From the NCBI RefSeq assembly GCF_006443095.1, contig NZ_VFWZ01000002.1, positions 806,001 through 870,000 of the forward strand: DNA of 64,000 nt. Reading direction: 5' to 3'. Shown here one piece after another: positions 8,640 through 17,404 of the stretch (within the stretch, counting starts at the first letter, position 1; each line of letters begins with the position of its first letter). The notes under the pieces were generated by a model that was not told the origin of the DNA, searched no databases, and saw nothing but the letters and a program-made list of their open reading frames with translations. This stretch comes from Aquimarina algicola. Lineage in GTDB: Bacteria > Bacteroidota > Bacteroidia > Flavobacteriales > Flavobacteriaceae. The translations under genes were made by a program, and so were the position numbers.

Positions 8640-10406
8640 CTACGACTGATCTAGATTTTTAACAAAATACGAAGGATAGATGCCTGTTCGTTTATAGAAC
8701 TTTTTGGCAAACGCCTCCGGAGTATTAAACCCTATTTCTTTAGCAATGGCCTTGATCGTGTATTTTCTAAAGGTAGCATCGGTTTGTAGGGTTGTGATTG
8801 CATAATCGATCCGCAAATCATTGATATATTGACTCATACTCTTTTGCTTGTAGGTATTGACCACTTTGGACAAATAACTACTATTTGACCCAAAACTTTT
8901 GGCTAGGTCTTTTACATTGATATTGGGTTGTAAATAGAGGTGTTGCTCCTCAAATTGCTGTAGCTGTACCAGTAATTGCTGCAACGTCTCGGGATTGATC
9001 CCGCTTATCCCGACTTGATGTGTTTTGGTTGTTTTTTGTGTAGTTGTTGTGCTGTCACGAGTGCTGACCAATTGTAGAAATCGTCTTTTGTATACACGCT
9101 GGGTATAGTAATAATACCCAATGCCCAGGTTTGGGTTTTCGCTTTGGCAGTTTGCAATACCGTATTTTGTTGGATAAGCTTGTCATTTTCATACTGGGTT
9201 ACGGCATAAATCTCCCGATTGCTATGGTTGATCTCTTGTAGCTCTAGATATATTCGATGAAACACTTGTGCTTCTTGTTGTACATCTTTTTTTAACTGAA
9301 ATACAAAGCCTAGTGCCTCTAATATAGCTTTTTGACTGTTCCTTTTTTTGGCATTATGATATGCCGCTTCTGCATGCTGTAAGGCTTTGGTTGTATCCTT
9401 ATCCAAATAATATTTGGTTAAATAGATATTATTGGCAATTAGACCACGAAAATCTTCTATACCTTGTCTTATCTTTAAGGCTTTAAAAAGTGATTTTTCA
9501 GCATCCATATTATTTTTATTTTGTAACCATTGCGCATAGCCTAAGTTTCCTAACACTCGAGCATATTCCATCTCATTCTGCAGTAATGTAGGGTTAGCCA
9601 ATAAACTTTTAAATAATAAAATAGACTGATCATAATACCCATGACCTGCTAAAATAAGTCCTCTCGTATTTTTAAAAATCAAAATATTTATTGCTTCTAT
9701 TTGCTGTATCGACACGCTATCTGTTCCTAAGTTTATAGCTTTTTCATTATACGTAAGGGCTTCTTTATATTTTTTTTGTTCAAGATTTGAAACAGATATG
9801 ATATAAACCGGCAATACATCTTAGATCAGAAGTTTTTTCCACAAACTGTAACCCTTCTGTTGCCGTTACTTTGCACCCAGAATAATCCCCTAGTGAATTT
9901 TGAATATTTGCCATATAGAGTAAGTTATTACCAGCCCATATACTATCATTGTTCAGTCTAGCAATTTTAAAACTTTCATTATAATATTGAAATGCTTCTT
10001 TTAATTGATTCTTTCTTTTATAATAAAGACCTAATTTTTTTAATGCTTTTTTAAGGTATAGCGTATCTCGATTTGCTTTAGCAAGATCATATAGCTGTTG
10101 GGTATACGCAATCGCACTATCGTATTGTTTTTGTTTCCCAAATAAAAATGTTTTTTGCATTAAACTATTGTACCATATAGAATCGTGCTTCCACTTTTTG
10201 GCTAATGCTAGTGATTGTGTTACATAAGACAATCTTTTAGGCAAGGTAAGGGAATCTGCTTTACTAAGATCATAATAATGATATAGACTATCAAGTTGTT
10301 CTGGTGTAGGTGATGTCGTCTTTTGGCTATATAGTGTTGTAAAAGGGTTGAGCAGTACCATCCCTAAAAAAAGCCAGATCCGTATGTATGTACCCCCGCT
10401 ATTCAT
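8640..10406 (-). pseudogene. Frameshifted TPR-AraC type regulator
   Basis: Three overlapping frames together spell one protein: a signal peptide and TPR region (10406 to about 9800), more TPRs (about 9814 to 9115), then a basic linker and a C-terminal AraC-type HTH (8640-9071; IKAIAKEIGFNTPEAFAKKFYKRTGIYP). The intact paralog at 12276-14237 aligns throughout the TPR part and shows where the frame breaks. Near 9800-9815 DLRCIAGLYHI should continue into ISVSNLEQKKYKEAL, but the phase is lost. Near 9115-9135 the expected membrane segment is mostly missing and the frame shifts before YYYYTQRVYKRRFLQ. The intact form would be a membrane-spanning sensor with a cytoplasmic HTH output. Two independent lesions argue for a pseudogene over a single sequencing error. 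Confidence 0.7.
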
Positions 10407-10977
10407 GCCCTCTAAAGTACTAAAATAAACGAGATCTGTGTTGCTTGTACTGGTATCCTTTTGGTATATGTAGAATCTATCGCTATGGGCGATAGCACTG
10501 GGCGTTGACTAAAATATTATGGGAAACCATAAATATATAAAAGCTTCTTATTATATTGTACCCTTGGAATATGATACTATCTTGTCTATGTATATATAAT
10601 TACTTTCATCTTTATTAGAAGTAAAGCGTTCTGGTTGTGTTTGTTTACCGTATCCCTTACTTCGTACAATACCATGGTTATAATGGTTGATTTAATAGTA
10701 GATCAATCGTTATTCAGACCCTGCTTTTGTTGGCTCGCCAAAGTTTTGCAATTGCAGGGTTGTTTGTATAGCGATCTCACTATATGTACTGATCCGATCG
10801 ACCTACTATTTTTCTAATACCCCAAAGATATTGGTTATCGGCATTGCTTTTTTATGGGTTTCCGTAAGGGTGGGATTTTTTAACCCTCCGGCTTTGCTTT
10901 TGCAAAGCCACCTCCCTTTGTATAAGGGAGGAGCTCTTTATAGATATATTTCTTATATGTTGTATGTAGCAGTGTTA
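10407..10977. other. Intergenic region with a REP-like element upstream of the DUF559 gene end
   Basis: No coding frame with a recognisable product lies in these 571 bp. The left part must contain the promoter of the 8640-10406 gene. The right part holds the first of two direct repeats that flank the DUF559 gene (10881-10970). The middle is mixed sequence with short ORFs of no coding character. Confidence 0.35.
10881..10970. repeat. Direct repeat, left copy, flanking the DUF559 gene
   Basis: The ~90-bp element starts TAACCCTC, contains GCAAAGCCACCTC and then the stem-loop CTCCCTTTGTATAAGGGAG, and ends near TTGTATGTAG. A diverged copy in the same orientation lies at 11398-11484 on the other side of the DUF559 gene. 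The order of all sub-blocks is kept. Confidence 0.6.
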
Positions 10978-11349
10978 TTATACACCTGTTTTAAAATGAT
11001 CTTGTATCGTGGCGAGAACTAACGGGAGTTGATCAAAAACCATTTTATTTTCAAAACGGATTACGGTAAAACCTAATACTTGTAACCTTTCGGTTCTAAT
11101 GGCATCTTTTTTCATCCCCTGTGGAGTATAGTGTCCCTGACCATCCAATTCTATAATCAACTTTTCTGAAGCACAGTAAAAGTCGACTATATAGCGTTCG
11201 ATACTGTGTTGTCTTTGAAAACGCCTTCCTTGTAATTGTTTAGATTTAAGATGTTTCCACAAAGTTGCTTCTGCAGGTGTCAATCGGTTACGTAGTTCCT
11301 TGCGTAGTGCTTGAAGTTCTTTTCTAGAGTGGATTTTTCTTTTTTTCAT
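10978..11349 (-). CDS. DUF559 family endonuclease-like protein
   Basis: The 123-residue protein matches DUF559, a group related to very-short-patch repair and restriction-type nucleases. Visible features are the N-terminal LRNRLTPAEATLWKHLKSKQLQGRRFQRQHSI core (seen at about residues 18-48), VDFYCASEKLIIELDGQGH, and the C-terminal LQVLGFTVIRFENKMV. The acidic residues in VDF and in IELDG are those expected of a PD-(D/E)xK-like site. DNA cleavage has not generally been shown for this family. The gene stands alone, transcribed toward the pseudogene, and is bracketed by two direct copies of a REP-like repeat. That pattern suggests it moves or spreads with the repeat. Confidence 0.8.
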   Translation of the reverse strand: MKKRKIHSRKELQALRKELRNRLTPAEATLWKHLKSKQLQGRRFQRQHSIERYIVDFYCASEKLIIELDGQGHYTPQGMKKDAIRTERLQVLGFTVIRFENKMVFDQLPLVLATIQDHFKTGV

Positions 11350-11397
11350 TAGGACCTGAGCCTATATTATGTTTTTCTTCTGTGTTTTCTAGGGATT

Positions 11398-11484
11398 TAA
11401 CCCTCAGTCTTTACAAATGTAAAGCCACCTCACTTTCTATAAGGGAGGAATCTCTTGTATGTAGTTCTTATATTTTGTATGTAC
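11398..11484. repeat. Direct repeat, right copy, flanking the DUF559 gene
   Basis: This is the second copy of the element at 10881-10970, in the same orientation. It contains TAACCCTC, GTAAAGCCACCTC, the stem-loop around CACTTTCTATAAGGGAGG, and a TTTTGTATGTA end. Divergence is moderate, so the duplication is not recent. A related GGAG-rich motif (CTCCCTTTTAGTAAAAAGGGGAG) follows at about 11510-11532. Confidence 0.6.
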
Positions 11485-11591
11485 TGCTTGTATCTTCTTC
11501 TCAAGAAGCTCTCCCTTTTAGTAAAAAGGGGAGAATGAATTACAGATTGCGATAAGCAACCTGTAAGAAAGAGGGGTTTATTAACCCAATA

Positions 11592-12260
11592 CTACAACAA
11601 CCCCAAATCTTTGGTCATGGCGACAAGGTGAATCGCATTTTTGGCTTTAAAATTATATTTTAACTTATTCAGGCGTTTTTCTATGGAGCTAATGCTACAG
11701 GGCGAAATTTGATGTTGCTTAAAATAATCTCGGATTTGTTCTTGTGTAAGCCCTTTGGATAGATGTGTCAACAGCATGATATCATAATCCTTGAGCTCAA
11801 ATACATTATTTTTATCCATAGCATCCTGCATGCGTGGCGATACGTAGGTAAAGTCGTTATAAACCTCTGTGATCGATTGCATCAATTCGCTAAGCCCATA
11901 TCTCCCTTTGCACACATAACCACTCACCCCATATTCTTCTAACAAGGTTTTGACTTTGCCGGGGCGGTCCTCCATCGAATATACGATGACTTTGATATCG
12001 GGTTGTATCTCTTGTATGGCTTTTATTAACTCCATGCCCGAGGTGAGTTTACGCTCCCTATGGCTCTCTTTGAACGAAAGATCGGTGATCAACAGATCAA
12101 AAGGTTCATGATCCTTAATCGCACGTCTAAATCTTAAAAACGCTTCGTCACAATAGTGCGCCTGCTGTATCTCGTCTATCCCTGTTCTCTCATATAGCAT
12201 CTGTGCAATGCCATGGCTTATGCTACCCAGGTCTTCTGTAACTAAAACTTTTTTGAACAT
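11592..12260 (-). CDS. Response regulator, NarL-like with C-terminal HTH
   Basis: The 222-residue protein has an N-terminal receiver domain with acidic pocket Glu9/Asp10, phospho-acceptor Asp60 (LLITDLSF) and Lys in the GYVCKGRYG region. The C-terminal HTH (LTQEQIRDYFKQHQISPCSISSIEKRL is the visible helical region) is LuxR-like but divergent. It is encoded 15 bp downstream of the TPR histidine kinase and is certainly its partner. Phosphorylation by the kinase would control DNA binding. The targets are not visible from sequence. Confidence 0.85.
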   Translation of the reverse strand: MFKKVLVTEDLGSISHGIAQMLYERTGIDEIQQAHYCDEAFLRFRRAIKDHEPFDLLITDLSFKESHRERKLTSGMELIKAIQEIQPDIKVIVYSMEDRPGKVKTLLEEYGVSGYVCKGRYGLSELMQSITEVYNDFTYVSPRMQDAMDKNNVFELKDYDIMLLTHLSKGLTQEQIRDYFKQHQISPCSISSIEKRLNKLKYNFKAKNAIHLVAMTKDLGLL

Positions 12261-12275
12261 AGAGGTTGTCTTTTA

Positions 12276-14237
12276 TTAATTTGGAAACTGTATTTTGGCT
12301 TTAAAGCCTTTGTCTTTGTCAGAGTCAAAGATAAATGTTCCTTTAATAGATTTTATACGGTTTTCCGCATTCCTAAGTCCGCTGTTGTGTATTTTCCTGT
12401 TTTTTGCGATGCCCACGCCGTTATCGGCATAGGTAATTTTTATATTTTTTTTGTTTTTGGCAAAGGTAATCACCACAATATTGGCATGGCTGTGTTTTTT
12501 CATATTGATCATAAGCTCTTGCAAAATACGATGTACCACCACCTTTTTTTCGGGGGCTATCGCTGCCCAATTGACCTGATCTATATCTTTGCTCATGATA
12601 CGGGTCTGGGCAGAGCCATAGCTGTTCAACATATTTTCCAGCTCTTGCTGATAGGCATTCCCAGTAGTAAAACCACTATTTTCTCTAGAGATATCACGGG
12701 TTCTGCTATAGATGTCCTCTAGTTTGTCTAGCACATCTTCGTCTACATCCTGTACGTCGTGCTGAATCCGGGTCATCACGTGATACACATCGTTTGCTAG
12801 TTCATCGTGTATTTTCTTTGAAATCCGGGTCTCGGCATTATAGACCTCTCGTATTTTTTCGCGTTTGTATTGTTGTCGAAAACGATAGATCACAAATCCC
12901 CCTGCGATAAACAACAGTACTGCCCCAAAAATATACAACACCTGTTGGCGCTCTTTGCGTGCGGTTTCGGCTTTTAGGATCAGGTTCTCGTTGGTGAGTT
13001 TATCATTTTCGTAGCGGGTTACCGCATAAATCTCTCGGTTGCTTTGGTTAAGCTCTTGTAATTCTTGATGTACTTGGTTAAATACTTTTGCTTCGGCATT
13101 AGTATTTTCTTTTACCTCAAAAATAAAACCTAGTGCTTCTAATATAGACGTTAGACTCTTGATTTTTTGTGCATTTTGATAGGCAGCTTCGGCATAGGTT
13201 AGAGCTTTTTCTTTATCGATATCCAAATAATATTTGGTAAGATAGATATTACTGGCGATTAAACCTTCAACATCTTTAATTTTCTTTCGAACTCGTAATG
13301 CTTTTAAAAGTAATGCTTCTGTGTTTTGATTGTCTTCATTTGCTAACCATTCTACATATCCAAGATTCCCTATAATTCTGGCATACTCTCTTTGATCTTG
13401 CTGTACAATAGAATCAGAAGAAAGTTTTCTCAAAATAGACACAGCTTCTTTATAGTTCTGTTGCTTCGCTAAAATTATAGCTTTGGTATTTTTAAAAATT
13501 AAAATATTCTTTACTCCTATAGTATTGATTGCGGTACTGTCTTTTCCTAAGGCTATCGCTAGGGTATTATATTTAAGTGCTTCCTTATAATTTTTTTGCT
13601 CACGATTAGCAACAGAAATAATATGATAGAGCCCGGATAGGCAACGTAAATCTAAAGTATTGGTCATATATTTGACGCCATCTATAGCCGTTGTTTTACT
13701 TCCTGAATAATCTCCCAAAGCTGTTTGAATATTAGCCATATATAAAAGATTTTTCCCTGCCTCCACACTATCTTTATGAAGCCTTGCCATTTTAAATACT
13801 TTGTTATAATATGAGAAAGCTGTAGCAAGTTGATCATTTCTACTATTGTAAAATGCCAGTTTTTTAATAGCCTTTATCATAAACAAAGTATCACCATTCC
13901 TTTTAGCAAAATCATACAATTGATTACTATAGAATATTGCACTGTCATATTCCTGTATTTTCCCGAACAGCCAGGTTTTATTCATTAACCCTTTATAGAT
14001 CAAAGAATCTTGTTGCAATATTTCTGCTTTGTTTATTGAGATAGAAACATATTGTAACCGTTTAGGAATCGATAACGAATCCTCTCTACTTAACTGATAA
14101 TGATACAAAACACTATCTAATTGTTGTTGATAAGATATTTCCTGTGCTTTTCCTTGAGGAAAAGCCATGAGTAGAGACCATAAAAATGAGACCCTCAATA
14201 GATCAAAAAAAGAGGGATTGCCACGCCAAAGTTTCAT
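12276..14237 (-). CDS. TPR-containing sensor histidine kinase, NarX/DesK type
   Basis: The 653-residue protein has a signal peptide, about 380 residues of TPR-like helical repeats predicted to lie outside the cytoplasm, and one membrane segment near residues 430-450 (VLYIFGAVLLFIAGGFVIY). A coiled stretch and a kinase core follow. The phospho-acceptor is His477 in KKIHDELANDVY (HisKA_3-like). The ATPase has QELMINMKKHSHA at about 573-585 and DNGVGI at about 605. It should autophosphorylate and pass phosphate to the 11592-12260 regulator. The TPR region probably binds a ligand or a partner protein. A small lipoprotein gene lies 76 bp upstream. The pseudogene at 8640-10406 is a paralog with a different output domain. 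Confidence 0.9.
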   Translation of the reverse strand: MKLWRGNPSFFDLLRVSFLWSLLMAFPQGKAQEISYQQQLDSVLYHYQLSREDSLSIPKRLQYVSISINKAEILQQDSLIYKGLMNKTWLFGKIQEYDSAIFYSNQLYDFAKRNGDTLFMIKAIKKLAFYNSRNDQLATAFSYYNKVFKMARLHKDSVEAGKNLLYMANIQTALGDYSGSKTTAIDGVKYMTNTLDLRCLSGLYHIISVANREQKNYKEALKYNTLAIALGKDSTAINTIGVKNILIFKNTKAIILAKQQNYKEAVSILRKLSSDSIVQQDQREYARIIGNLGYVEWLANEDNQNTEALLLKALRVRKKIKDVEGLIASNIYLTKYYLDIDKEKALTYAEAAYQNAQKIKSLTSILEALGFIFEVKENTNAEAKVFNQVHQELQELNQSNREIYAVTRYENDKLTNENLILKAETARKERQQVLYIFGAVLLFIAGGFVIYRFRQQYKREKIREVYNAETRISKKIHDELANDVYHVMTRIQHDVQDVDEDVLDKLEDIYSRTRDISRENSGFTTGNAYQQELENMLNSYGSAQTRIMSKDIDQVNWAAIAPEKKVVVHRILQELMINMKKHSHANIVVITFAKNKKNIKITYADNGVGIAKNRKIHNSGLRNAENRIKSIKGTFIFDSDKDKGFKAKIQFPN

Positions 14238-14313
14238 CCCTCTAAAATACTAATTTATATTTGGTGTCTATAAAACTACTTATATTATTGTATTCAATTA
14301 CTATTAACAATAA

Positions 14314-14472
14314 CTATCCATTCGAATCTTCATCACTTACACTTCCATCCATTCCTGTTGTAGCCACTTCTTCAATCGAGATGTCTTCTTCATCAGTAAT
14401 GCTATCTGTGGTACATGCGGTAAGTGATAAGGTTATAATGATTACGGGTAGTATTAGCTTTTGGATTTTCAT
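14314..14472 (-). CDS. Small lipoprotein upstream of the TPR kinase
   Basis: An ATG at 14472 opens a 52-codon frame: MKIQKLILPVIIITLSLTAC, then TTDSITDEEDISIEEV, ending GSVSDEDSNG. The LTAC lipobox (Cys about residue 20) and short acidic tail match the small lipoprotein class also seen at 7471-7674. It is the first gene of a probable lipoprotein-kinase-response regulator unit. In this phylum such peptides commonly accompany TPR sensors, but their role is unknown. A nested hairpin region lies upstream. Confidence 0.6.
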   Translation of the reverse strand: MKIQKLILPVIIITLSLTACTTDSITDEEDISIEEVATTGMDGSVSDEDSNG

Positions 14473-14503
14473 AATTTTTTGCTGTTTTAAGATTATACAT
14501 TAG

Positions 14504-14590
14504 GGGATTGCCACCCGAATCTGCATACGGGTATTTTTTTTGGCCATTGGCAATCCCAAATACTAGTGGGAGTACTCCACATTTTTTTTT
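14504..14590. promoter_or_regulatory. Nested inverted repeat and T-run hairpin
   Basis: A 10-bp perfect inverted repeat GGGATTGCCA / TGGCAATCCC spans 14504-14557 and encloses an inner CCCG...CGGG stem. It is followed by GTGGGAGTACTCCAC (14566-14580) and a run of nine T (14582-14590). On the plus strand the second hairpin plus T-run looks like an intrinsic terminator. On the minus strand the structure would sit in the leader of the lipoprotein-kinase transcript. No plus-strand gene lies directly upstream, so its function is unclear. Confidence 0.45.
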
Positions 14591-14770
14591 GGAAAGTGAA
14601 AATCTGTAACCGCAGGCGCCACTACTTTCCGCTTGGTTTTGCCTACCGGTTTACGGATTTCCGTAAAAACTGGGTGTATACATTTACTATGTTAGCAATG
14701 TGTAACCGGAACTAATTGTTAATGTGAATTTATAAAGAGTCTAGACCTTTATAAGTAAGGGAGTCTAAGG

Positions 14771-14820
14771 ATTCCAGAAATTCCTGAAAAGTCCTGAAGA
14801 TTCCTGAAAAATCTGAGAAA
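14771..14820 (+). repeat. Five tandem 10-bp repeats directly upstream of a gene
   Basis: Five consecutive 10-bp units follow the consensus TTCCTGAAAA with an exact 10-bp period: ATTCCAGAAA, TTCCTGAAAA, GTCCTGAAGA, TTCCTGAAAA, ATCTGAGAAA. The array stops 3 bp before the ATG of the 14824 gene. Sites on one face of the helix at every turn suggest an operator for a multimeric protein. The array could also control translation, since it would be in the 5' leader. Confidence 0.65.
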
Positions 14821-14823
14821 ACT

Positions 14824-15372
14824 ATGAGCAGAAAAACAAGTATGACGTACAAGAATGAAATTCTTGAACAGTATCAAAGGGAAAGAGGTGGAGAGATGAG
14901 TAACTATCTTTTTGAACCTACTCGTAGACAAATTAAAGAGGCTTGCCTCTGGCTGTTGCCACGAAGAAAAGAAAAGTATGACGAGGGTATTTTGAATCGA
15001 TTCTTTAAATTTAAAGAGGGCGAAAACAAATCGTATGCTATCGAACGTATGAAAGGGGACAAATTTAAACCTATCATTAATTTCCTAAAAGGGGAAACCA
15101 AATCTACAACCCCTGCTAATCTAGAGCTGATCAGCTGGCTTATCGATTTTAAACCCAGGCCGCTATCTGTGTACCTAAACACAGAAAAATATACCAAAAC
15201 AGAAACCACACGTCAAAAATCCATGCCCATGAAACAAACATACCAGATCCCAACAGAAACCGAGATGGTAGAGATTCCTGATACCAAAGTGATCCAAAAA
15301 GATGATCGGAGCATTACGATTATATCACAGATCAATCCTTCGCTTAAGATTACAACGATTGTGTCATTGTAG
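14824..15372 (+). CDS. Hypothetical protein
   Basis: The 182-residue, basic soluble protein has no signal peptide and no family that I recognise. The N-terminal half is helical and Lys/Arg-rich (CLWLLPRRKEKYDEGILNRF; FKPIINFLKGET). The C-terminal 60 residues are Thr-rich and strand-like (DTKVIQKDDRSITIISQINP). It resembles a nucleic-acid-binding protein only in charge. The start at 14824 is chosen because it directly follows the 10-bp repeat array and no in-frame ATG lies further upstream before a stop. It stands alone. REP-like repeats begin right after the stop. Confidence 0.5.
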   Translation: MSRKTSMTYKNEILEQYQRERGGEMSNYLFEPTRRQIKEACLWLLPRRKEKYDEGILNRFFKFKEGENKSYAIERMKGDKFKPIINFLKGETKSTTPANLELISWLIDFKPRPLSVYLNTEKYTKTETTRQKSMPMKQTYQIPTETEMVEIPDTKVIQKDDRSITIISQINPSLKITTIVSL

Positions 15373-16228
15373 ATTTTAGGGCGCTGCGCTTTGAGTTTTT
15401 GAGTGAATGAGTAGGTGAGTTGTGAGTGTGGAGTATTGAGTAAGAAGTACGAAGTCTAAGTGCTGCTAATTCGTCTCCCTGAACTCGATTCAGGGTCTCA
15501 TTTGATTCTATCGCTACCCGTGAGATGCTGAATCAAGTTCAACACGACGTATCGATAAACGTGCTGTCAGTCTGAGCTTGTCGAAGACTTTATGAGTATG
15601 TGAGTTTTTGAGTAGATGAGTATTGAGTATTGAGTATTGAGTAAAAAGTACGAAGTTTGGGGTAAAACCGCTACGTCACCCTGAACTCGATTCAGGGTCT
15701 TATTTGATTCTATCGTTACCAGTGAGATGCTGAATCAAGTCCAACACGACGTATCGATAAACGTGTTGTCAGTCTGAGCTTGTCGAAGACTTTATGAGTA
15801 TGTGAGTTTTTGAGTAGATGAGTACTGAGTATGGAGTAAAAAGTACGAAAGTAGAAGTACGAAGTATGGAGCAGGAATTTAAGTATAAAACGCAATGTCA
15901 GTCAGAGCCTGTCGAAGACGTATTGGTAAACGTGCTGTCAGTCTGAGCTTGTCGAAGACGTTTTGAATAGAGTGGAACTAAAAACTTCGACAAGCTCAGT
16001 TTGACAAAAAATAGTTACTTTGTTTAATATGTCGTGTGTTGTCTTTTTATGTTGAAGTTTCAACTTCAAACTCCGTACACTATACATCATGCTGAATCAA
16101 GTTCAGCATGATGTTACTTGGGTCGTCTGTTTTTTAGTAGTATCTTTATTTGATGTTTTAAAAACTACCTATTGGCATATCTGTCGGTAGAAAATTATAA
16201 CACCATACTACTTAAATACGCTAAAAAA
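15373..16228. repeat. Dense REP-like repeat region, including a 202-bp tandem period
   Basis: No gene is visible here. Copies of three interspersed palindromic elements occur. CCCTGAACTCGATTCAGGG lies at 15477-15495 and 15679-15697. TGCTGAATCAAGTYCARCA lies at 15526-15544, 15728-15746 and 16090-16108. GTCAGTCTGAGCTTGTCGAAGAC and variants lie near 15566, 15768, 15897 and 15935, with an inverse copy near 15980. The blocks 15471-15620 and 15673-15822 are near-identical, offset by 202 bp. Low-complexity GAGTATTGAGTA runs separate them. The region separates the 14824 gene from moeA, and the moeA promoter must lie near its right end. Confidence 0.75.
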
Positions 16229-17404
16229 ATGATCCATGTAGAAAAGGCTTTACAGCTTGTTGACAATCATCTTACCAAAACTGAAACCTATACTACCATT
16301 CCGCTCGCGCAAGCATTGGGCTGTGCACTGGCAGAGGATGTAATATCACCTATACATATGCCACCCTTTAGGCAATCGGCTATGGATGGGTACGCACTGG
16401 GGTCTGTTGCAGAAACAAATTTTACGCTCATTGGCGAGGTAAAAGCGGGTGATAATGCCAATCCCGAACTACATGCCGGTGAGGCGATACGTATTTTTAC
16501 CGGTGCTCCCGTGCCTACAGGTGCCAAAGCAGTAATGATGCAAGAAAAAACCGAAAAAAAGGAGAACATGCTGCTTTTGCATGAGCAAGCAAAACCAGAT
16601 GCCAATATACGCCCCATGGGGGAGCAGATCAAAAAAGGTGAGGTCGCTCTGCCAAAAGGTACTGTGATCACTGCCGCCGCAGTGGGATATCTTGCTACCC
16701 TGGGAGTTATAGAGGTAACCGTGTATCAGAAACCTTCTATCGCTATTATCGCAACCGGTAATGAGCTGATTGCTCCCGGACAGCCCTTGCAACACGGGCA
16801 AATCTACGAGAGCAATTCTATTATGCTTTCTACAGCACTTGCCAAGACAGGGTTTACGCATGTTGATTTTTTTAAAATCGAAGATGAATATGAGACTACC
16901 CTCTCCGTTCTGGATCAAGCCATTACTCATTATGATGTGGTAGTCATCTCTGGTGGAATATCAGTAGGGGATTATGATTTTGTAGGCAAGGCCTTGCGAA
17001 ATCTAGAGGTGGAAGAGGTTTTTTATAAAGTAAAACAAAAACCCGGCAAACCTTTGTATTTTGCTAAAAAACAAAACACGACCATATTTGCATTACCGGG
17101 TAATCCTGCGTCTTCTTTAAGTTGTTTTTATGTATATGTATTACCTGCTTTACATAAAATCTCTGGATATAGTCAACCTCAACTACAAAGAAGTACGGTT
17201 GCTACCAATAGCGCTTATACCAAAAAAGGAGAACGGGCTGAGTTTTTAAAAGCATTGGTCACAGGGGATACGGTTACCTTATTAGATGGGCAGGCTTCTT
17301 CTATGCTTAGTTCTTTTGCATTGGCAAATGCATTGATATATCTACCAAATGATGTAAAAGAGATACATATTGGCGATCCCGTACAGGTTATCTATTTACC
17401 GTAA
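16229..17404 (+). CDS. moeA: Molybdopterin molybdotransferase MoeA
   Basis: MoeA inserts molybdate into adenylylated molybdopterin, the last step of basic molybdenum cofactor synthesis in the cytoplasm. The protein shows the family's MPPFRQSAMDGYAL motif, a central MoCF-binding domain with ATGNEL and SGGISVGDYDFV, LPGNPASSLSCF, and a C-terminal beta domain. A frame extends upstream to a TTG at 16172, but I chose ATG 16229 (MIHVEKALQLV). The extra 19 residues are not typical, while MI-VE-AL is the usual flavobacterial MoeA start. The result is 391 residues, near the usual ~400. The other cofactor genes begin 11.5 kb away on the same strand, separated by the giant adhesin. Confidence 0.95.
   Translation: MIHVEKALQLVDNHLTKTETYTTIPLAQALGCALAEDVISPIHMPPFRQSAMDGYALGSVAETNFTLIGEVKAGDNANPELHAGEAIRIFTGAPVPTGAKAVMMQEKTEKKENMLLLHEQAKPDANIRPMGEQIKKGEVALPKGTVITAAAVGYLATLGVIEVTVYQKPSIAIIATGNELIAPGQPLQHGQIYESNSIMLSTALAKTGFTHVDFFKIEDEYETTLSVLDQAITHYDVVVISGGISVGDYDFVGKALRNLEVEEVFYKVKQKPGKPLYFAKKQNTTIFALPGNPASSLSCFYVYVLPALHKISGYSQPQLQRSTVATNSAYTKKGERAEFLKALVTGDTVTLLDGQASSMLSSFALANALIYLPNDVKEIHIGDPVQVIYLP

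Noticed and set aside
16172-16228. TTG start giving a longer MoeA
   Set aside because: The extra 19 residues do not look like a MoeA N-terminus, whereas ATG 16229 gives the family's usual start.
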